Assembly (NCBI GenBank): GCA_021791715.1
Contig: JAJYWB010000011.1
Span: 40,934 to 104,933, forward strand
Source: Planctomycetota bacterium
GTDB taxonomy: Bacteria; Planctomycetota; Planctomycetia; Isosphaerales; Isosphaeraceae
Reading direction: 5' to 3'
DNA: 64,000 nucleotides
Shown here: piece after piece, positions 36,854 through 46,393 of the stretch
Numbering within the stretch: the stretch's first letter is position 1
Layout: each line of letters opens with the position of its first letter
Notes under the pieces: model-generated
Database searches by the model: none
Told to the model about the DNA's origin: nothing
What the model saw: only the letters and a program-made list of their open reading frames with translations
Position numbers and translations under genes: made by a program

Positions 36854-39800
36854 TTACATGAACGAGGGTTTGTATTGATTTTCACGGAAGAGGATGTATT
36901 TTATCCAATATTCGAGTTTTAGTTTTTGTAACAGAGTTTTATCCTCGTGGCGTTCCGGGTTTTCCTTCACGACTTTCTTGACGATTTCAACGGCTTGGCA
37001 CAATAGCATCCGCGCTTGAATTTTAGATCCACGTCGGTAGAAGATTCGAGCCAGAACGGCGAGTGTTTGTGCGCGTCGGCCTCGAACGTCTAGATTGCGT
37101 TCACCGGGTTTCATCAATCGATCGAGAATCGTCGATGCGACTCGGCAATCTTTTTCGGCGTTTTGTAAGTCGTTTTTTTCAAGTTCATACTCCGCCCGAA
37201 CCCTGAGCGCCGACGCGAGATCGCGCAAATAGATCGGCGTGAACGGCTTTCGTTTAATCAGCTGCTCGTACAGATAAATCGACCGATTAATAAATTTTTC
37301 AGATTCGCCGATTCGATTCTCATCCGGAAGGAATGTTTCTCCTTTCGTTAGAAACGAGAGGGCCAGCTGATAAGAGACGTCGTCGGAATTATTGCTAAAT
37401 ATCATCAGGGTATTCTCAATTTGAATAGCTTTGTTCAAATGGATTTCGGCTTCGATCGCGTTCTTAAACTCCCTCGTAGCGACTCCGAGATTTCTATAAC
37501 CCATCGCCATGAACATGAAAATCATCGTGTTTTGGGTGATTACTGACGGATTATTCGTATTACCAACGATATTATGATATAAAAAGACAGCTTTTTTAGA
37601 CGCTTCGATCGATTCTTCGAATCGACCCGTTTCCAACAGCGACGATCCTAGATCGAGCAGCGCCGAAGCCTCTGCGACGCGGAAATCACGTCTTTCTCGA
37701 ATCGCCTTCGACGTCTCCTCGATTGCGGCGAGGGCCTCTTGATACCGCTCGACGGCTTCGACCGGTTCGTCGTTCATCCGGTACGTCTCGCCGAAATCGA
37801 TGAGAGCCTGAACGAGCTTGAGCCGACGGTCGACGTCGGTCGGCGCCGCGGCGACGAGCGATCGATGAATCTCGACCGCGCTTCGATAAATCGGCTTCGA
37901 TTCCTCGATCCGACCCGTCGTTCGATGAATGTTCGCGATCACGCGATAACCCTCCGCCGCCGAGGTCAAAGCCGAGTCATCATGCACGTGATTATTTTTA
38001 AAATTATCGATATTTTTGAGAAATAGACGCGAGAGGTTGTACCGAACGCGATCCGAGCCGGGAAGCGAGGCGATCTCGCCCGCGGCGATCGCCTCGATCA
38101 CTCGATTGAGCGTTTCATGATTGTTCATAAAATCTTTTTTCGCTTGATCGCGTTCGCGGAGCGCGATCCCGCGCGCGATCTCGGCGTCGCCGCGGGCTCG
38201 ATCGGCCTTCGCCTTTTCGGCGAGAGCGGCGAACGCGGCCCGATCGGCGCGATCGCGTTGACGCGCGATCAAACGATCATGAACCGCGAGGCCGATCGCC
38301 GCGAAGATCAAGAGCGCCGCGGCGGCGCCCGCGAGTTCTTTATTTCGCTTGAACGCGCGGCCGATTTTGAGCGTGATCGGCTCGCGCCGCGCCGAAACGG
38401 GCTCGTCGGCGAGGAATCGATCGAGATCTTCCGCGAAGGCTTGAACGCTCGCGTACCGATTCTCGGGAAGCCGAGCCATCGCCTTCATACAAATCGCTTC
38501 AAGATCCTCCGGTATTTTGGGATCGAGCGAACGAGGTCGAGGAAAATCACAGGCGCGAGCCTTCGCGAGCATCTCCTCACGCGTTCCCCTCTCAATCGCC
38601 GCGCGGCCCGTGATCATTCGGTAAAGAATCGCTCCCACGCTGTAAATATCGGCCGCGGGTCCGACGTCGGCGCGACCCGACGCCTGCTCAGGGCTCATGT
38701 ATGGATATGAACCCATAATCGCGCCGGTCGAACTCGCCGCGTCCTCGGCCGTAGCGGCGGGAGGGCGCAAGGTTTCCTCGGACGAATCGTCGGCTTCGTC
38801 TCGGCCGACGACCTTCGCAAGTCCCCAGTCGATCACGAGCGTTTCGCCGAATTCGCCGAGCATGATGTTGCTCGGTTTCAGATCTCGATGAATCACTCCA
38901 CGATGATGAGCATACGATAAAGCGTGGCATACGTCGATCAGGCGGCCGAGTAATTCGCGGAACGGCGCGGGAGCGGCGCCCGTCGGCAATCCCTTGTCGA
39001 GAAAAACATCTTTATGCATCCGGTCGATCGCGATCTTCATCGATTCGCCGCGGATGAAACGCATGACATAATACGGTCGGCCGTCGTCGTTTGTTCCCAA
39101 GCTGTAAACCGGTACGACTCCCGGATGTTCGAGTCCACCGGTGATTTCGGCCTCGCGGAGGAATCTCGCGCGGCTCTCGGTGCGATCGGCGTGATACAAT
39201 TGAATTTCTTTTAATGCGACTTGGCGATGAAGTTCGGCGTCGTGCGCGATGAAGACCTCGCCGAGGGCGCCTCGATCGAGCGGCCTGACGATCCGATATC
39301 GGCCGCCGTATTTCGCGATATGCACCACGTGGAACGGTGTCGCGTCGTCGTCGGGGGGATTCGCGAACGGATTCGCGGCCAACAGCAGATCGAGCGTTCG
39401 TTTGATCTCCGAATCGGCCAGTTTTTCGATCTCGCGCGTCGAGCCGAAAACCGAGCTTAGCCCCGCGATGCTTTTCTCGGGGTCGTTTTCATAAATCGAG
39501 AGATTTTCATCGGCTAATTCTTTTAATAAGTCGATTCGTTTGGCGGTGAGCGAGCCCCGTTTGAGGAGGATTTCGACGAGTTCGAGCGTACGATCGGCGT
39601 TCCACTCGTTGATCGCGGCGACGAGCGTTTTACAATCGACGAATCCGTTCTGGAGCGCGAGCAATCCGACCAACAGTTGACGATCGCGGTTGGGATCGTT
39701 TCGCCGCGAACTCGACGACGGAGTCGGTTTATGATCGACGACCCCCGGTTTGTGCTCGAGTCGATCGGGCTTGTGTTCGATCCAAGCGGCCTTGGGATCG

Positions 39801-40093
39801 GCGATTCGATTCGCGAAGAATCGGCCGATTTCTTGGGCGTAGAGCGGCAATTTGGCGAGGTATTCGTCGGCGGTCGGCGATTCGCCTCGGTCGATCCGAA
39901 GCGCGACTTCGAGCTCGACGAGTTCGAGCGCGAGTTCGGCTCGATTCGCTTCGTCGATTTCGGCGACGAACGCTTCGATGCGAGGGCCTCTGCCGTTGCG
40001 CCATTCGGCCTCGAAGCGGTCGAGGGTCGCGGCGAGGTGAACGGCCGATTTTCGAGTAATTTCGCGACGCTTCCCGCGTTCGATGTCTTTCAT
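36854..40093 (-). CDS. Serine/threonine protein kinase with C-terminal TPR region
   Basis: About 1079 residues from ATG 40093 (MKDIERGKRREI). Residues 1-100 resemble the N-terminal region common in planctomycete kinases (EYLAKLPLYAQEI). A spacer of HKPD/HKPG repeats and a helical region precede the kinase domain (about 266-560): glycine loop LDRGALGEVF, Lys in ALKEI, catalytic VIHRDLKPSN, IDWGLAKV in place of DFG, and SPEQASGRADVGPAADIYS. A membrane helix lies near 600 (AGAAAALLIFAAIGLAV), then TPR-like repeats to the end, probably periplasmic. The Trp in DWG is common in this subgroup. It lies 119 bases downstream of a three-gene cassette on the same strand. Confidence 0.9.
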   Translation of the reverse strand: MKDIERGKRREITRKSAVHLAATLDRFEAEWRNGRGPRIEAFVAEIDEANRAELALELVELEVALRIDRGESPTADEYLAKLPLYAQEIGRFFANRIADPKAAWIEHKPDRLEHKPGVVDHKPTPSSSSRRNDPNRDRQLLVGLLALQNGFVDCKTLVAAINEWNADRTLELVEILLKRGSLTAKRIDLLKELADENLSIYENDPEKSIAGLSSVFGSTREIEKLADSEIKRTLDLLLAANPFANPPDDDATPFHVVHIAKYGGRYRIVRPLDRGALGEVFIAHDAELHRQVALKEIQLYHADRTESRARFLREAEITGGLEHPGVVPVYSLGTNDDGRPYYVMRFIRGESMKIAIDRMHKDVFLDKGLPTGAAPAPFRELLGRLIDVCHALSYAHHRGVIHRDLKPSNIMLGEFGETLVIDWGLAKVVGRDEADDSSEETLRPPAATAEDAASSTGAIMGSYPYMSPEQASGRADVGPAADIYSVGAILYRMITGRAAIERGTREEMLAKARACDFPRPRSLDPKIPEDLEAICMKAMARLPENRYASVQAFAEDLDRFLADEPVSARREPITLKIGRAFKRNKELAGAAAALLIFAAIGLAVHDRLIARQRDRADRAAFAALAEKAKADRARGDAEIARGIALRERDQAKKDFMNNHETLNRVIEAIAAGEIASLPGSDRVRYNLSRLFLKNIDNFKNNHVHDDSALTSAAEGYRVIANIHRTTGRIEESKPIYRSAVEIHRSLVAAAPTDVDRRLKLVQALIDFGETYRMNDEPVEAVERYQEALAAIEETSKAIRERRDFRVAEASALLDLGSSLLETGRFEESIEASKKAVFLYHNIVGNTNNPSVITQNTMIFMFMAMGYRNLGVATREFKNAIEAEIHLNKAIQIENTLMIFSNNSDDVSYQLALSFLTKGETFLPDENRIGESEKFINRSIYLYEQLIKRKPFTPIYLRDLASALRVRAEYELEKNDLQNAEKDCRVASTILDRLMKPGERNLDVRGRRAQTLAVLARIFYRRGSKIQARMLLCQAVEIVKKVVKENPERHEDKTLLQKLKLEYWIKYILFRENQYKPSFM

Positions 40094-40212
40094 CGGATCG
40101 ATCTCCCGAACGTCGATTCCATGGATGACGATCGTAATCGCTCGGCCTTGGCCGAACAAGGGAGGGGAGCGATCGCCGCGCGTGCTTCGTCGATCAGCCT
40201 CGACGGGGATCG

Positions 40213-40635
40213 TTAAGGAAAATCCGCGACGACGTTCAATCGAGCGAGTTCCGCCAACTTTGCGTGAATTTCCTTGCAAAAATTTCTGTTTCGTTTGTAA
40301 TTGGATTTGCTTAATTCTGGAATAACCACATGTCCCGGGAGGTCGTCTTCTTCGTAGGTGATTTTAAGAGATAATCCGAGATTGAATAGATCGCCGGCGA
40401 GGAATTTCGCCACGACGTAATCATGGGCGGGTTTATTACCTGAGCTCGCCAATTCGAACGGCGTGATGAACTTCTCACGGAAAAAAGACAAACCGTCGTC
40501 GTCGGCGGAAGAAGGTCTAAATGTTTCAACAGAGAAAGGCGAATCGATTATATCTGGTTGATAGTGTATTTTAAGTATACGTCTAAGAATTATTTCATTT
40601 CTTTCGACAGTTGGATGAGGATCTCGATTTTCCAA
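40213..40635 (-). CDS. Unknown protein, third gene of TIGR04255-like cassette
   Basis: About 140 residues if it starts at the TTG at 40635, which has GAGAGG nine bases upstream and avoids overlap; an in-frame start at 40758 would overlap the preceding gene by about 106 bases. The product has a DDDGLSFFREKF segment and an EDDLPGHVVIPEL segment, and ends with a helical tail rich in Lys, Asn and Ala. I recall similar small proteins beside proteins like the one encoded next to it, but no function is known to me. No signal peptide. It probably acts with the two genes upstream. Confidence 0.6.
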   Translation of the reverse strand: MENRDPHPTVERNEIILRRILKIHYQPDIIDSPFSVETFRPSSADDDGLSFFREKFITPFELASSGNKPAHDYVVAKFLAGDLFNLGLSLKITYEEDDLPGHVVIPELSKSNYKRNRNFCKEIHAKLAELARLNVVADFP

Positions 40636-40652
40636 AGAGTCGATCCTCTCAT

Positions 40653-41219
40653 CTACGCGCAGATATTCGTAAGATCCGATTCTTTGAGAACGGTGTTTTT
40701 CGCGTCCGACGAATTCCAAATTCGAGCCGGGCGCGTGGACGGCTCCGAGGCGAGCCATTTCAAATCAGTGGAATCATTGAAATAGCCGACTTGATAGATA
40801 GAAGAATCGTCCAAGATTCCATGCTCGGCTTTTCCCTCCGGACCGCTTATTCTCATCCATTCGATACGGTCGGGCGATACCACCTCGAATTCGTAATAGA
40901 AATGTTTTTTACGCCATTCAAATCCGACCGTTCCGGAGGGAGTTGCGATCCAAGTCGTCGGAGGAGGAAAACCTTTCTTCGATAAAAGATCGATTAGGTG
41001 AAGCGCCGTTTCGACGATCTCCGGATCCTGCGCGTCGGCGTTCAACCCGTCCCAGTCGTATTGGAGATTGCTAAATCGAGAGACTTCGTCCGAGACCGAA
41101 CGCCACTTCTCAATATTTCTTAGATTCGTTTCACTTGAAGATGTTGAATTACCGATCGCTTGTTCTTCGGCGATGAACGGATAAAATCGATCGTATGTCA
41201 TTGTTAGGTTTTTGTTCAT
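40653..41219 (-). CDS. Unknown WDG-type protein, second gene of TIGR04255-like cassette
   Basis: About 188 residues. The ATG at 41219 overlaps the stop of the TIGR04255-like gene (ATGA); a start at 41231 is possible. The central part has YDWDGLNADAQDPEIVETAL followed by a Pro-rich turn (GFPPPTTWIATPSGTVGFEW) and a beta-hairpin (HFYYEFEVV). This WDG...A...P...G.V.EW pattern recurs in small uncharacterised bacterial proteins that I associate with sporadic gene pairs. No catalytic motif or membrane segment is visible. Coupled translation suggests a complex with its neighbours. Confidence 0.65.
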   Translation of the reverse strand: MNKNLTMTYDRFYPFIAEEQAIGNSTSSSETNLRNIEKWRSVSDEVSRFSNLQYDWDGLNADAQDPEIVETALHLIDLLSKKGFPPPTTWIATPSGTVGFEWRKKHFYYEFEVVSPDRIEWMRISGPEGKAEHGILDDSSIYQVGYFNDSTDLKWLASEPSTRPARIWNSSDAKNTVLKESDLTNICA

Positions 41220-42073
41220 CGGTTTCTCCAATATTCTAGAGCTTCGGGACCGCTAATTCGCTCAAACGCTTGAACGATTGTTTTGTGTCCGATTTCGATT
41301 CCTTCTTGGTAACTCGCATTGGAATCGGTTGATGAAATTGGTCCTCGAGCCGTAAGTTGCAATCGAAGAATTTCCGGACCGTTTAAATCGTCCATTTTCG
41401 CCAATTGAACCGAGATACGAAGGCGACCGCGACGTTCGCCGATCTCGAAGCAGTTCTCGCCCGAGAAGTTTTCAAAGCGGATGGAATCGAATGAAGACTT
41501 CGGAGGGAAGATCCCCGGAAAGACGGTCCGCCAATCATCGGGGGTTTCCCAAACAGTCCCCTTCGCGATGTTGTTGATATATGTGATTTCCCATTGGTTG
41601 GGAGAAAGCGTTCCCAATCCCGCTTCGGTCGCGACCGTTCGGAATTGATCGAAATATCTCAGGAATTCGGGATAATTTTTATTAAATGTCGGGTAATCCG
41701 ATCCTCGTTTTCGCCAGTTGTAGAGAAAACGCGTGTTTTGCATCTGGATCACGCGATCGTCTTGTTCGTGGACGATGAGAACTCTCGCGGCGCCGCCGTG
41801 AGGTAAGAATGATAACGAAGGCGTTCCCCATGAAATCTGATCGCCGAATTTTTCATATTGATCGGGTAAATGGGGAGCGTCGTGTGCTTTGCTCCATCCT
41901 GGATCGGTTTGCTGGAACGACTTCCAGAACAGTCCGAAATGCGCGTTTGAAAATCCTGTGAGTCGCCCGAATTGCACCCCGATCGCTGTCTCGTCCAAAG
42001 GCGGATTCTCGTAACGAGGAGATTCGCCGTTGGTATCGCATCGGGTTTCGTCGGCCTCGTGCGATGTTTTCAA
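41216..42073 (-). CDS. TIGR04255-like sporadically distributed protein
   Basis: The frame extends to 42139 (307 codons), but a TTG at 42073 with GGAAG six bases upstream gives a 285-residue protein and fits the promoter at 42145-42174, whose start site would fall near 42138. YENPPLDETAIGVQFG near the N-terminus, VIQMQNTRFLYNWRKR in the middle and WEITYINNI after it match my memory of the TIGR04255 family, which is patchily distributed and has no known function. It is the first gene of a three-gene cassette with overlapping or closely spaced members. Confidence 0.65.
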   Translation of the reverse strand: MKTSHEADETRCDTNGESPRYENPPLDETAIGVQFGRLTGFSNAHFGLFWKSFQQTDPGWSKAHDAPHLPDQYEKFGDQISWGTPSLSFLPHGGAARVLIVHEQDDRVIQMQNTRFLYNWRKRGSDYPTFNKNYPEFLRYFDQFRTVATEAGLGTLSPNQWEITYINNIAKGTVWETPDDWRTVFPGIFPPKSSFDSIRFENFSGENCFEIGERRGRLRISVQLAKMDDLNGPEILRLQLTARGPISSTDSNASYQEGIEIGHKTIVQAFERISGPEALEYWRNR

Positions 42074-42144
42074 AGCGACACTTCCGTTTGTTAAGAATGA
42101 TGAATCGTTCTCGGTTCGGCTCCTCGAATCGAGGATCAAAAGTT

Positions 42145-42174
42145 ATTGTAATCGGTCGGCGAACGGCCGGTCAA
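42145..42174 (-). promoter_or_regulatory. Promoter of the TIGR04255-like cassette
   Basis: On the minus strand TTGACC (42174-42169) and TACAAT (42150-42145) are separated by 18 bases, a good sigma-70-type pair. Transcription would start near 42138, about 65 bases before the TTG start at 42073. Confidence 0.5.
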
Positions 42175-42288
42175 TCACGTTTCGCGGGATCATCCCAAAG
42201 CTGAAATCCACATTACGTTAATTATTTTGACGACGGGTCGTCTTTCGCGTCCTCTTCTTCGATGTTATAATATTCATGTTGTGGCCGC

Positions 42289-43914
42289 GTGATCAAACCG
42301 GTGAAAGATTCCCGAATTGATAATCATTCCGAGGCGATACCGGCGCCCGATCGAATTCCTTTCCAACGGTTCCATTCAGTGAAACCATCGCGACCGTATC
42401 TGGAGAAGCTCGTCGTCGAGCGGGGCGTAGCGCTCGATCAAACCGCGTTCGACCGGCTCTGGGCTTATCATCGCATGCTTCGCGAGGCGAACGAACGCCT
42501 CAACCTCACGCGGATCCATAATTTTGAGAACATGGTGATCAAACATTATGTCGATAGCTTGCTCGTTCTCCGATTCGTCGATCCCGCGGCGCCGCTGTTG
42601 GATATGGGTTCGGGAGCGGGGTTTCCCGGAATCCCGATCAAGATCGCCAGGCCCGATCTCGAGATGATCCTTGCCGAGCCGCGAGGGGCGCGGGTCGGCT
42701 TTTTACGCGAGGTGATCCGCGAACTCGGGCTCGAGCGGATCGAGGTCGTCGCGAGCAAAGTAGGCCCTCGGTTCGATCGACCCTTCGCTTCGGTCGTCAC
42801 CCGCGCCGTCGCTTCGATCCCGCTCACCCTCGAACGTATCGAACCCCGCCTCGAACCCGGAGGCGCGGCGATCTTTATGAAAGGCCCCGCGTGCGACGAC
42901 GAAATCGAAGCCGCCGACCGCGATTTTTCGGGCCGATTTCTCCTCGAATCCGATCGCGCCTACGCGATCCCCGGAACGCCTCACGAACGCCGGCTCGTCG
43001 TCTATCGAAAATCCATGGATCCTCAAGTGAACAAAAAATATTCCTATCGAATACATGATTCCGTCGCGTCGGAGGTCGAATCCGAAACGGACGAGGACGA
43101 CCGCGTCGAGCCCTTTGAACGCGAGGCCGAGGCGTTGCGATTGGGCTCGGATCGGGTCGTCGAGATCGCGACCGAATCGAATCCATATTTCCAGATGTGC
43201 GCCGACGCTTTAACGTCACGAGGGATTCGTCGGGGGGGCAAGGCGATCGTCGCGGGGAAGCGGATTGTAACCGAGGTGCTTGAGCAGTTTCCCGAGCGTG
43301 TCGCGGCTTGGGTCGGCGGTCCCGACGATCCTCCTCCGCCGCGATCTGGCCCGGCGTGGCTGCGCGTTCGGAAGTCGTTATTTGAGCGGCTCGACACCGT
43401 CGGCACGCATTCTCCGCTCCTTCTGATCGACGTTCCCCAACGGACGATCTGGGATGGCTACGCTCCCTGGCCTGCGGGTTGCACGCTCTTTGTGCCGTTT
43501 CAGGATCCCGAGAACGTCGGCGGGGTGATTCGCTCGGCCGCGGCTTTTGGAGTCGCCAGAGTCGTGCTGATGCGTGAGGCGGCGAATCCGTTCCTTCCCA
43601 GGGCGATTCGCGCTTCAGGCCCCGCGGTGTTGCGGGTCGAGCTTTGTGACGGTCCGTCGATCCGCGAGCTTGAATCGACGAACGTCCCGCTGATCGCGCT
43701 CGCGACCGAAGGTCCGGAACTTGAAAGCGAGCCCTGGCCCGATCGTTTCGGCCTCGTCGTCGGGGTCGAGGGGCCGGGGCTTCCCGATCGATTCCGAAGC
43801 GGCGCCAGGCGTCGGATCGCGATCGAGCCGGGAATCGAATCGCTCAACGCCGCGGCGTCGACCGCGATCGCGCTTTATTCGTGGAGCAAAAGTAAGAAGG
43901 CTTCTAATATTTAA
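42289..43914 (+). CDS. Fused 16S rRNA m7G methyltransferase RsmG and SpoU-type RNA 2'-O-methyltransferase
   Basis: 541 residues. Residues about 35-240 are RsmG (GidB): LNLTRIHNFENMVIKHYVDS, SAM motif LLDMGSGAGFPGIPIK, and AEPRGARVGFLREV. An acidic linker (about 255-285) follows, then an N-terminal SpoU helper region and a SPOUT knot with all three motifs: PFQDPENVGGVIRSAAAFG, GLVVGVEGPGLP and GIESLNAAASTAIALY. RsmG methylates N7 of G527 in 16S rRNA; SpoU/TrmH enzymes methylate 2'-OH of rRNA or tRNA. Both halves look intact. The start is a GTG at 42289, with later in-frame GTGs at 42301 and 42379. Confidence 0.88.
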   Translation: MIKPVKDSRIDNHSEAIPAPDRIPFQRFHSVKPSRPYLEKLVVERGVALDQTAFDRLWAYHRMLREANERLNLTRIHNFENMVIKHYVDSLLVLRFVDPAAPLLDMGSGAGFPGIPIKIARPDLEMILAEPRGARVGFLREVIRELGLERIEVVASKVGPRFDRPFASVVTRAVASIPLTLERIEPRLEPGGAAIFMKGPACDDEIEAADRDFSGRFLLESDRAYAIPGTPHERRLVVYRKSMDPQVNKKYSYRIHDSVASEVESETDEDDRVEPFEREAEALRLGSDRVVEIATESNPYFQMCADALTSRGIRRGGKAIVAGKRIVTEVLEQFPERVAAWVGGPDDPPPPRSGPAWLRVRKSLFERLDTVGTHSPLLLIDVPQRTIWDGYAPWPAGCTLFVPFQDPENVGGVIRSAAAFGVARVVLMREAANPFLPRAIRASGPAVLRVELCDGPSIRELESTNVPLIALATEGPELESEPWPDRFGLVVGVEGPGLPDRFRSGARRRIAIEPGIESLNAAASTAIALYSWSKSKKASNI

Positions 43915-43954
43915 GGAAAATCATTACAGTGGATAATGAAATATGATAACGCAA

Positions 43955-44470
43955 TTATCTTCTGTTCGCTTCGCGGACGATATGAGGGAGTTCGGGGAGG
44001 ATCAGGCGATTCATCGCGAGTTCGACCGCGGCTTTTGAGCCGGGGGTGACGAAGACCGCGAGCGAATCGATCAGCCCCGCGACGGCTCGGCTTAACATCG
44101 CGGCCGCGCCGATCTCTTGAAAGCTGAGCATGCGAAAGAGTTCGCCGTAACCGGGAAGGGGTTTGGTGAGGAGCGACGAAATCGTTTCGAAGGTTTGATC
44201 GCGCGGGCTGATTCCCGTTCCCCCCGTCGCGATCACGGCGTCGAACTTATTCGTACTTCTCCATGCGAGTATTTGATCACGAATCGTAACGGGTTCGTCT
44301 TTAACGATCGCGCGATCGACGACGCGATGTCCCGCGGACTCGGCGAGCGAGACGATCAGCGATCCCGACGAGTCGGTCGATAAATCGCGGGTGTCCGAGA
44401 TCGTGAGGACCGCGATCGCGATCGATCGAGGCGCCGACGCGCGGTGTTCCTGAACGGATTCGCTAGACAT
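43955..44470 (-). CDS. Molybdopterin adenylyltransferase-like protein MoaB/MogA
   Basis: A 171-residue protein from the ATG at 44470. Conserved MoaB/MogA motifs are LTISDTRDLSTDSSG near residue 22, ATGGTGISPRDQTFE near 80, and TPGSKAAVELAMNRLILPELPH near the end. It adenylylates molybdopterin before metal insertion, in the cytoplasm. No other molybdenum cofactor genes lie in the window. It converges with the RsmG-SpoU gene across 40 bases. Confidence 0.88.
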   Translation of the reverse strand: MSSESVQEHRASAPRSIAIAVLTISDTRDLSTDSSGSLIVSLAESAGHRVVDRAIVKDEPVTIRDQILAWRSTNKFDAVIATGGTGISPRDQTFETISSLLTKPLPGYGELFRMLSFQEIGAAAMLSRAVAGLIDSLAVFVTPGSKAAVELAMNRLILPELPHIVREANRR

Positions 44471-44971
44471 TCTAAATGTTCCTAATATACTGAATCGTTT
44501 TGTCGATCGTAGTCGCAACGGGTTTCGCCAAATCGGGATGATACGAACGTTCGCGATCGAACCCAAGCGCGGAACGCTTCGAAATAAAACGGTACATTGA
44601 ATTAACAAGTGCATGTTAGTATTATTCGTTCGGGCCGAAATCGACCGCGGTCGTACGGGATTTTTGATCGCACGCGTTCGCTCGGGGTTCGCGACCGCGC
44701 GGCTCGATTTGGTGTTCCAGGGCTTCGTCGCATTCGCTTGATCGCGGTGCTCGTTTGCTTTGTCGCGTGGTTGAAAACGGAAATTCGGATCATTCGGACT
44801 CGATCGTTTCTTGGGGCGACGGGTTTGTCGTCGTGAGTGTTGTCGGACGGGTTCGTCGTCGAAAATGGAAAAGCGACGCTTGCGGCGGTACGTTCGCCGA
44901 TTTAAGATCTATTGTTCTCGTTTTTCGAGCGACTCCCGCTCACGGAAAATCCGACGCATGAGGTCCGGGCC
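44471..44971. other. Intergenic region
   Basis: About 500 bases between the leftward moaB-like gene and the rightward HEAT-like gene. Short open frames on both strands are Arg-rich and look non-coding. No RNA gene, strong hairpin or clear promoter was found. Confidence 0.5.
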
Positions 44972-46393
44972 ATGAATCGAAGATTCGGGATCGGTCGGCG
45001 GGTTGTCATACGGATATCGCTGTGTATCGCGGTCGCGACGATCGTCGCGGAACGAGCGCGGGGCGATAAGATCATGCTTCGCGGCGGCGGGCAGATACGA
45101 GGGATCGTGTTACCCGCGGCGGCGGAAGCGAAGCCGACCGATTCGGTTCAGGTGCAAACCGAAACGGGGTCGAGGCCGATCACGATCAAAAAATCGCAGA
45201 TCGTCAAGGTGGTTGACGAGCCGAGCAGCCTGAACGAGTATGTGAAAAAACGGGCTGAGACGCCCGATGTCGCGTCGGCTCAGTTTGAATTGGGACAATG
45301 GTGCGAGGCGCACAAGTTGCGTGGATTGGCCGAAGTGCATTTTGAGCGCGCGGTTTTGAAAGACGCCGGCTTCTCTCCCGCGCACAAGAAGCTGGGACAC
45401 GTGCAGTACGACGGACGTTGGCTGACGCAAGACGAATACAAGCAGGCGCAAGGGTTGGTGAAGGTTAAGGGGCATTGGGTTTCGCCGCAAGAAAAAGCGA
45501 AGCGGGAGGCGGCCGCGGCGCTTACGGCCGAACAGCAGAAATGGACGCGGAAAATTCGCTCGCTGCATCAAACATACCGGATGGGAACGCCCGTACAAAG
45601 CCGGCAGGCGGAGCTTAAATTGCTCGGAATTCAGGAGCCCGCGGCGGTTCCCGGGTTAGTGCAGGTGATGGGCGAGGATGTGGATTTCGTACGCGTATTG
45701 ATGGCGCAGATCTTGGGAGGGATCGCCGATCGTCACGCGGCGCAGGCGCTTATTAGCCGGGTGATGATGGAACCCGAGCTGAAGGTGCTCGACGCGATGA
45801 TTGCGCAAGCGAGGCGGTTTGAGCCCGCGTATTATACGTCGATACTTTATTCGGCGTTGCAGGCCGAGAATCCGGTCGTGGTTAATCGCGCGGCGTACGT
45901 GCTGGGCGAACTCAATATCACCGCCGCGGTACCCAAACTGATACCGGTTTTAATCACATATCAAGACAAGCTTGTTTATGATAATTCCGCGGGATCGGGC
46001 GGGGGAGGGGGGATGGGATTTTTGTCGGGAGGGCCCGGGGTTGGAGCGCGTGTTCCTCCCGGTCGCGCCGGGCTCGCGGCTCAGGCGCCCCCCAGCATGG
46101 CGAACATCCCGTACGTACCGATCGTTTCGCCGGTCGTCGGGCCGGGGGGGACGGTCGCTTTCGGCGCGACTTCCGTCCCGCTGACCGAGCTTCCTGGAGT
46201 GGGAGGGATGGGAGCGCCTTCTCAACCCCAGATGCGTTACGAACGCGAGATTTATCATAACGTCGACGTTCTTAAAGCGCTGAATAAGTTAACCAATCAA
46301 AACTTCGGCTTCGAGATCGACGTTTGGAAGCGTTGGCTCAACACCAAATATCAGGCCGAGAAGCCCGTCGTTCGTCGCGCCCCCGAGCCTTGA
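44972..46393 (+). CDS. Secreted HEAT-like repeat protein
   Basis: About 473 residues from ATG 44972 (MNRRFGIGRR), with a signal peptide of about 30 residues (hydrophobic ISLCIAVATIVAERARG). An SH3-like start (DKIMLRGGGQIRGIV) is followed by a helical repeat region with VHFERAVLKDAGFSPAH, then HEAT-like helices (YVLGELNITAAVPKLIPVL). A Gly/Pro-rich linker at about 350-430 precedes a C-terminal DVWKRWLNTKY motif. Proteins of this build are common in planctomycetes, with unknown roles at the cell surface. The last codons lie in the first copy of a 70-bp tandem repeat. Confidence 0.72.
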   Translation: MNRRFGIGRRVVIRISLCIAVATIVAERARGDKIMLRGGGQIRGIVLPAAAEAKPTDSVQVQTETGSRPITIKKSQIVKVVDEPSSLNEYVKKRAETPDVASAQFELGQWCEAHKLRGLAEVHFERAVLKDAGFSPAHKKLGHVQYDGRWLTQDEYKQAQGLVKVKGHWVSPQEKAKREAAAALTAEQQKWTRKIRSLHQTYRMGTPVQSRQAELKLLGIQEPAAVPGLVQVMGEDVDFVRVLMAQILGGIADRHAAQALISRVMMEPELKVLDAMIAQARRFEPAYYTSILYSALQAENPVVVNRAAYVLGELNITAAVPKLIPVLITYQDKLVYDNSAGSGGGGGMGFLSGGPGVGARVPPGRAGLAAQAPPSMANIPYVPIVSPVVGPGGTVAFGATSVPLTELPGVGGMGAPSQPQMRYEREIYHNVDVLKALNKLTNQNFGFEIDVWKRWLNTKYQAEKPVVRRAPEP

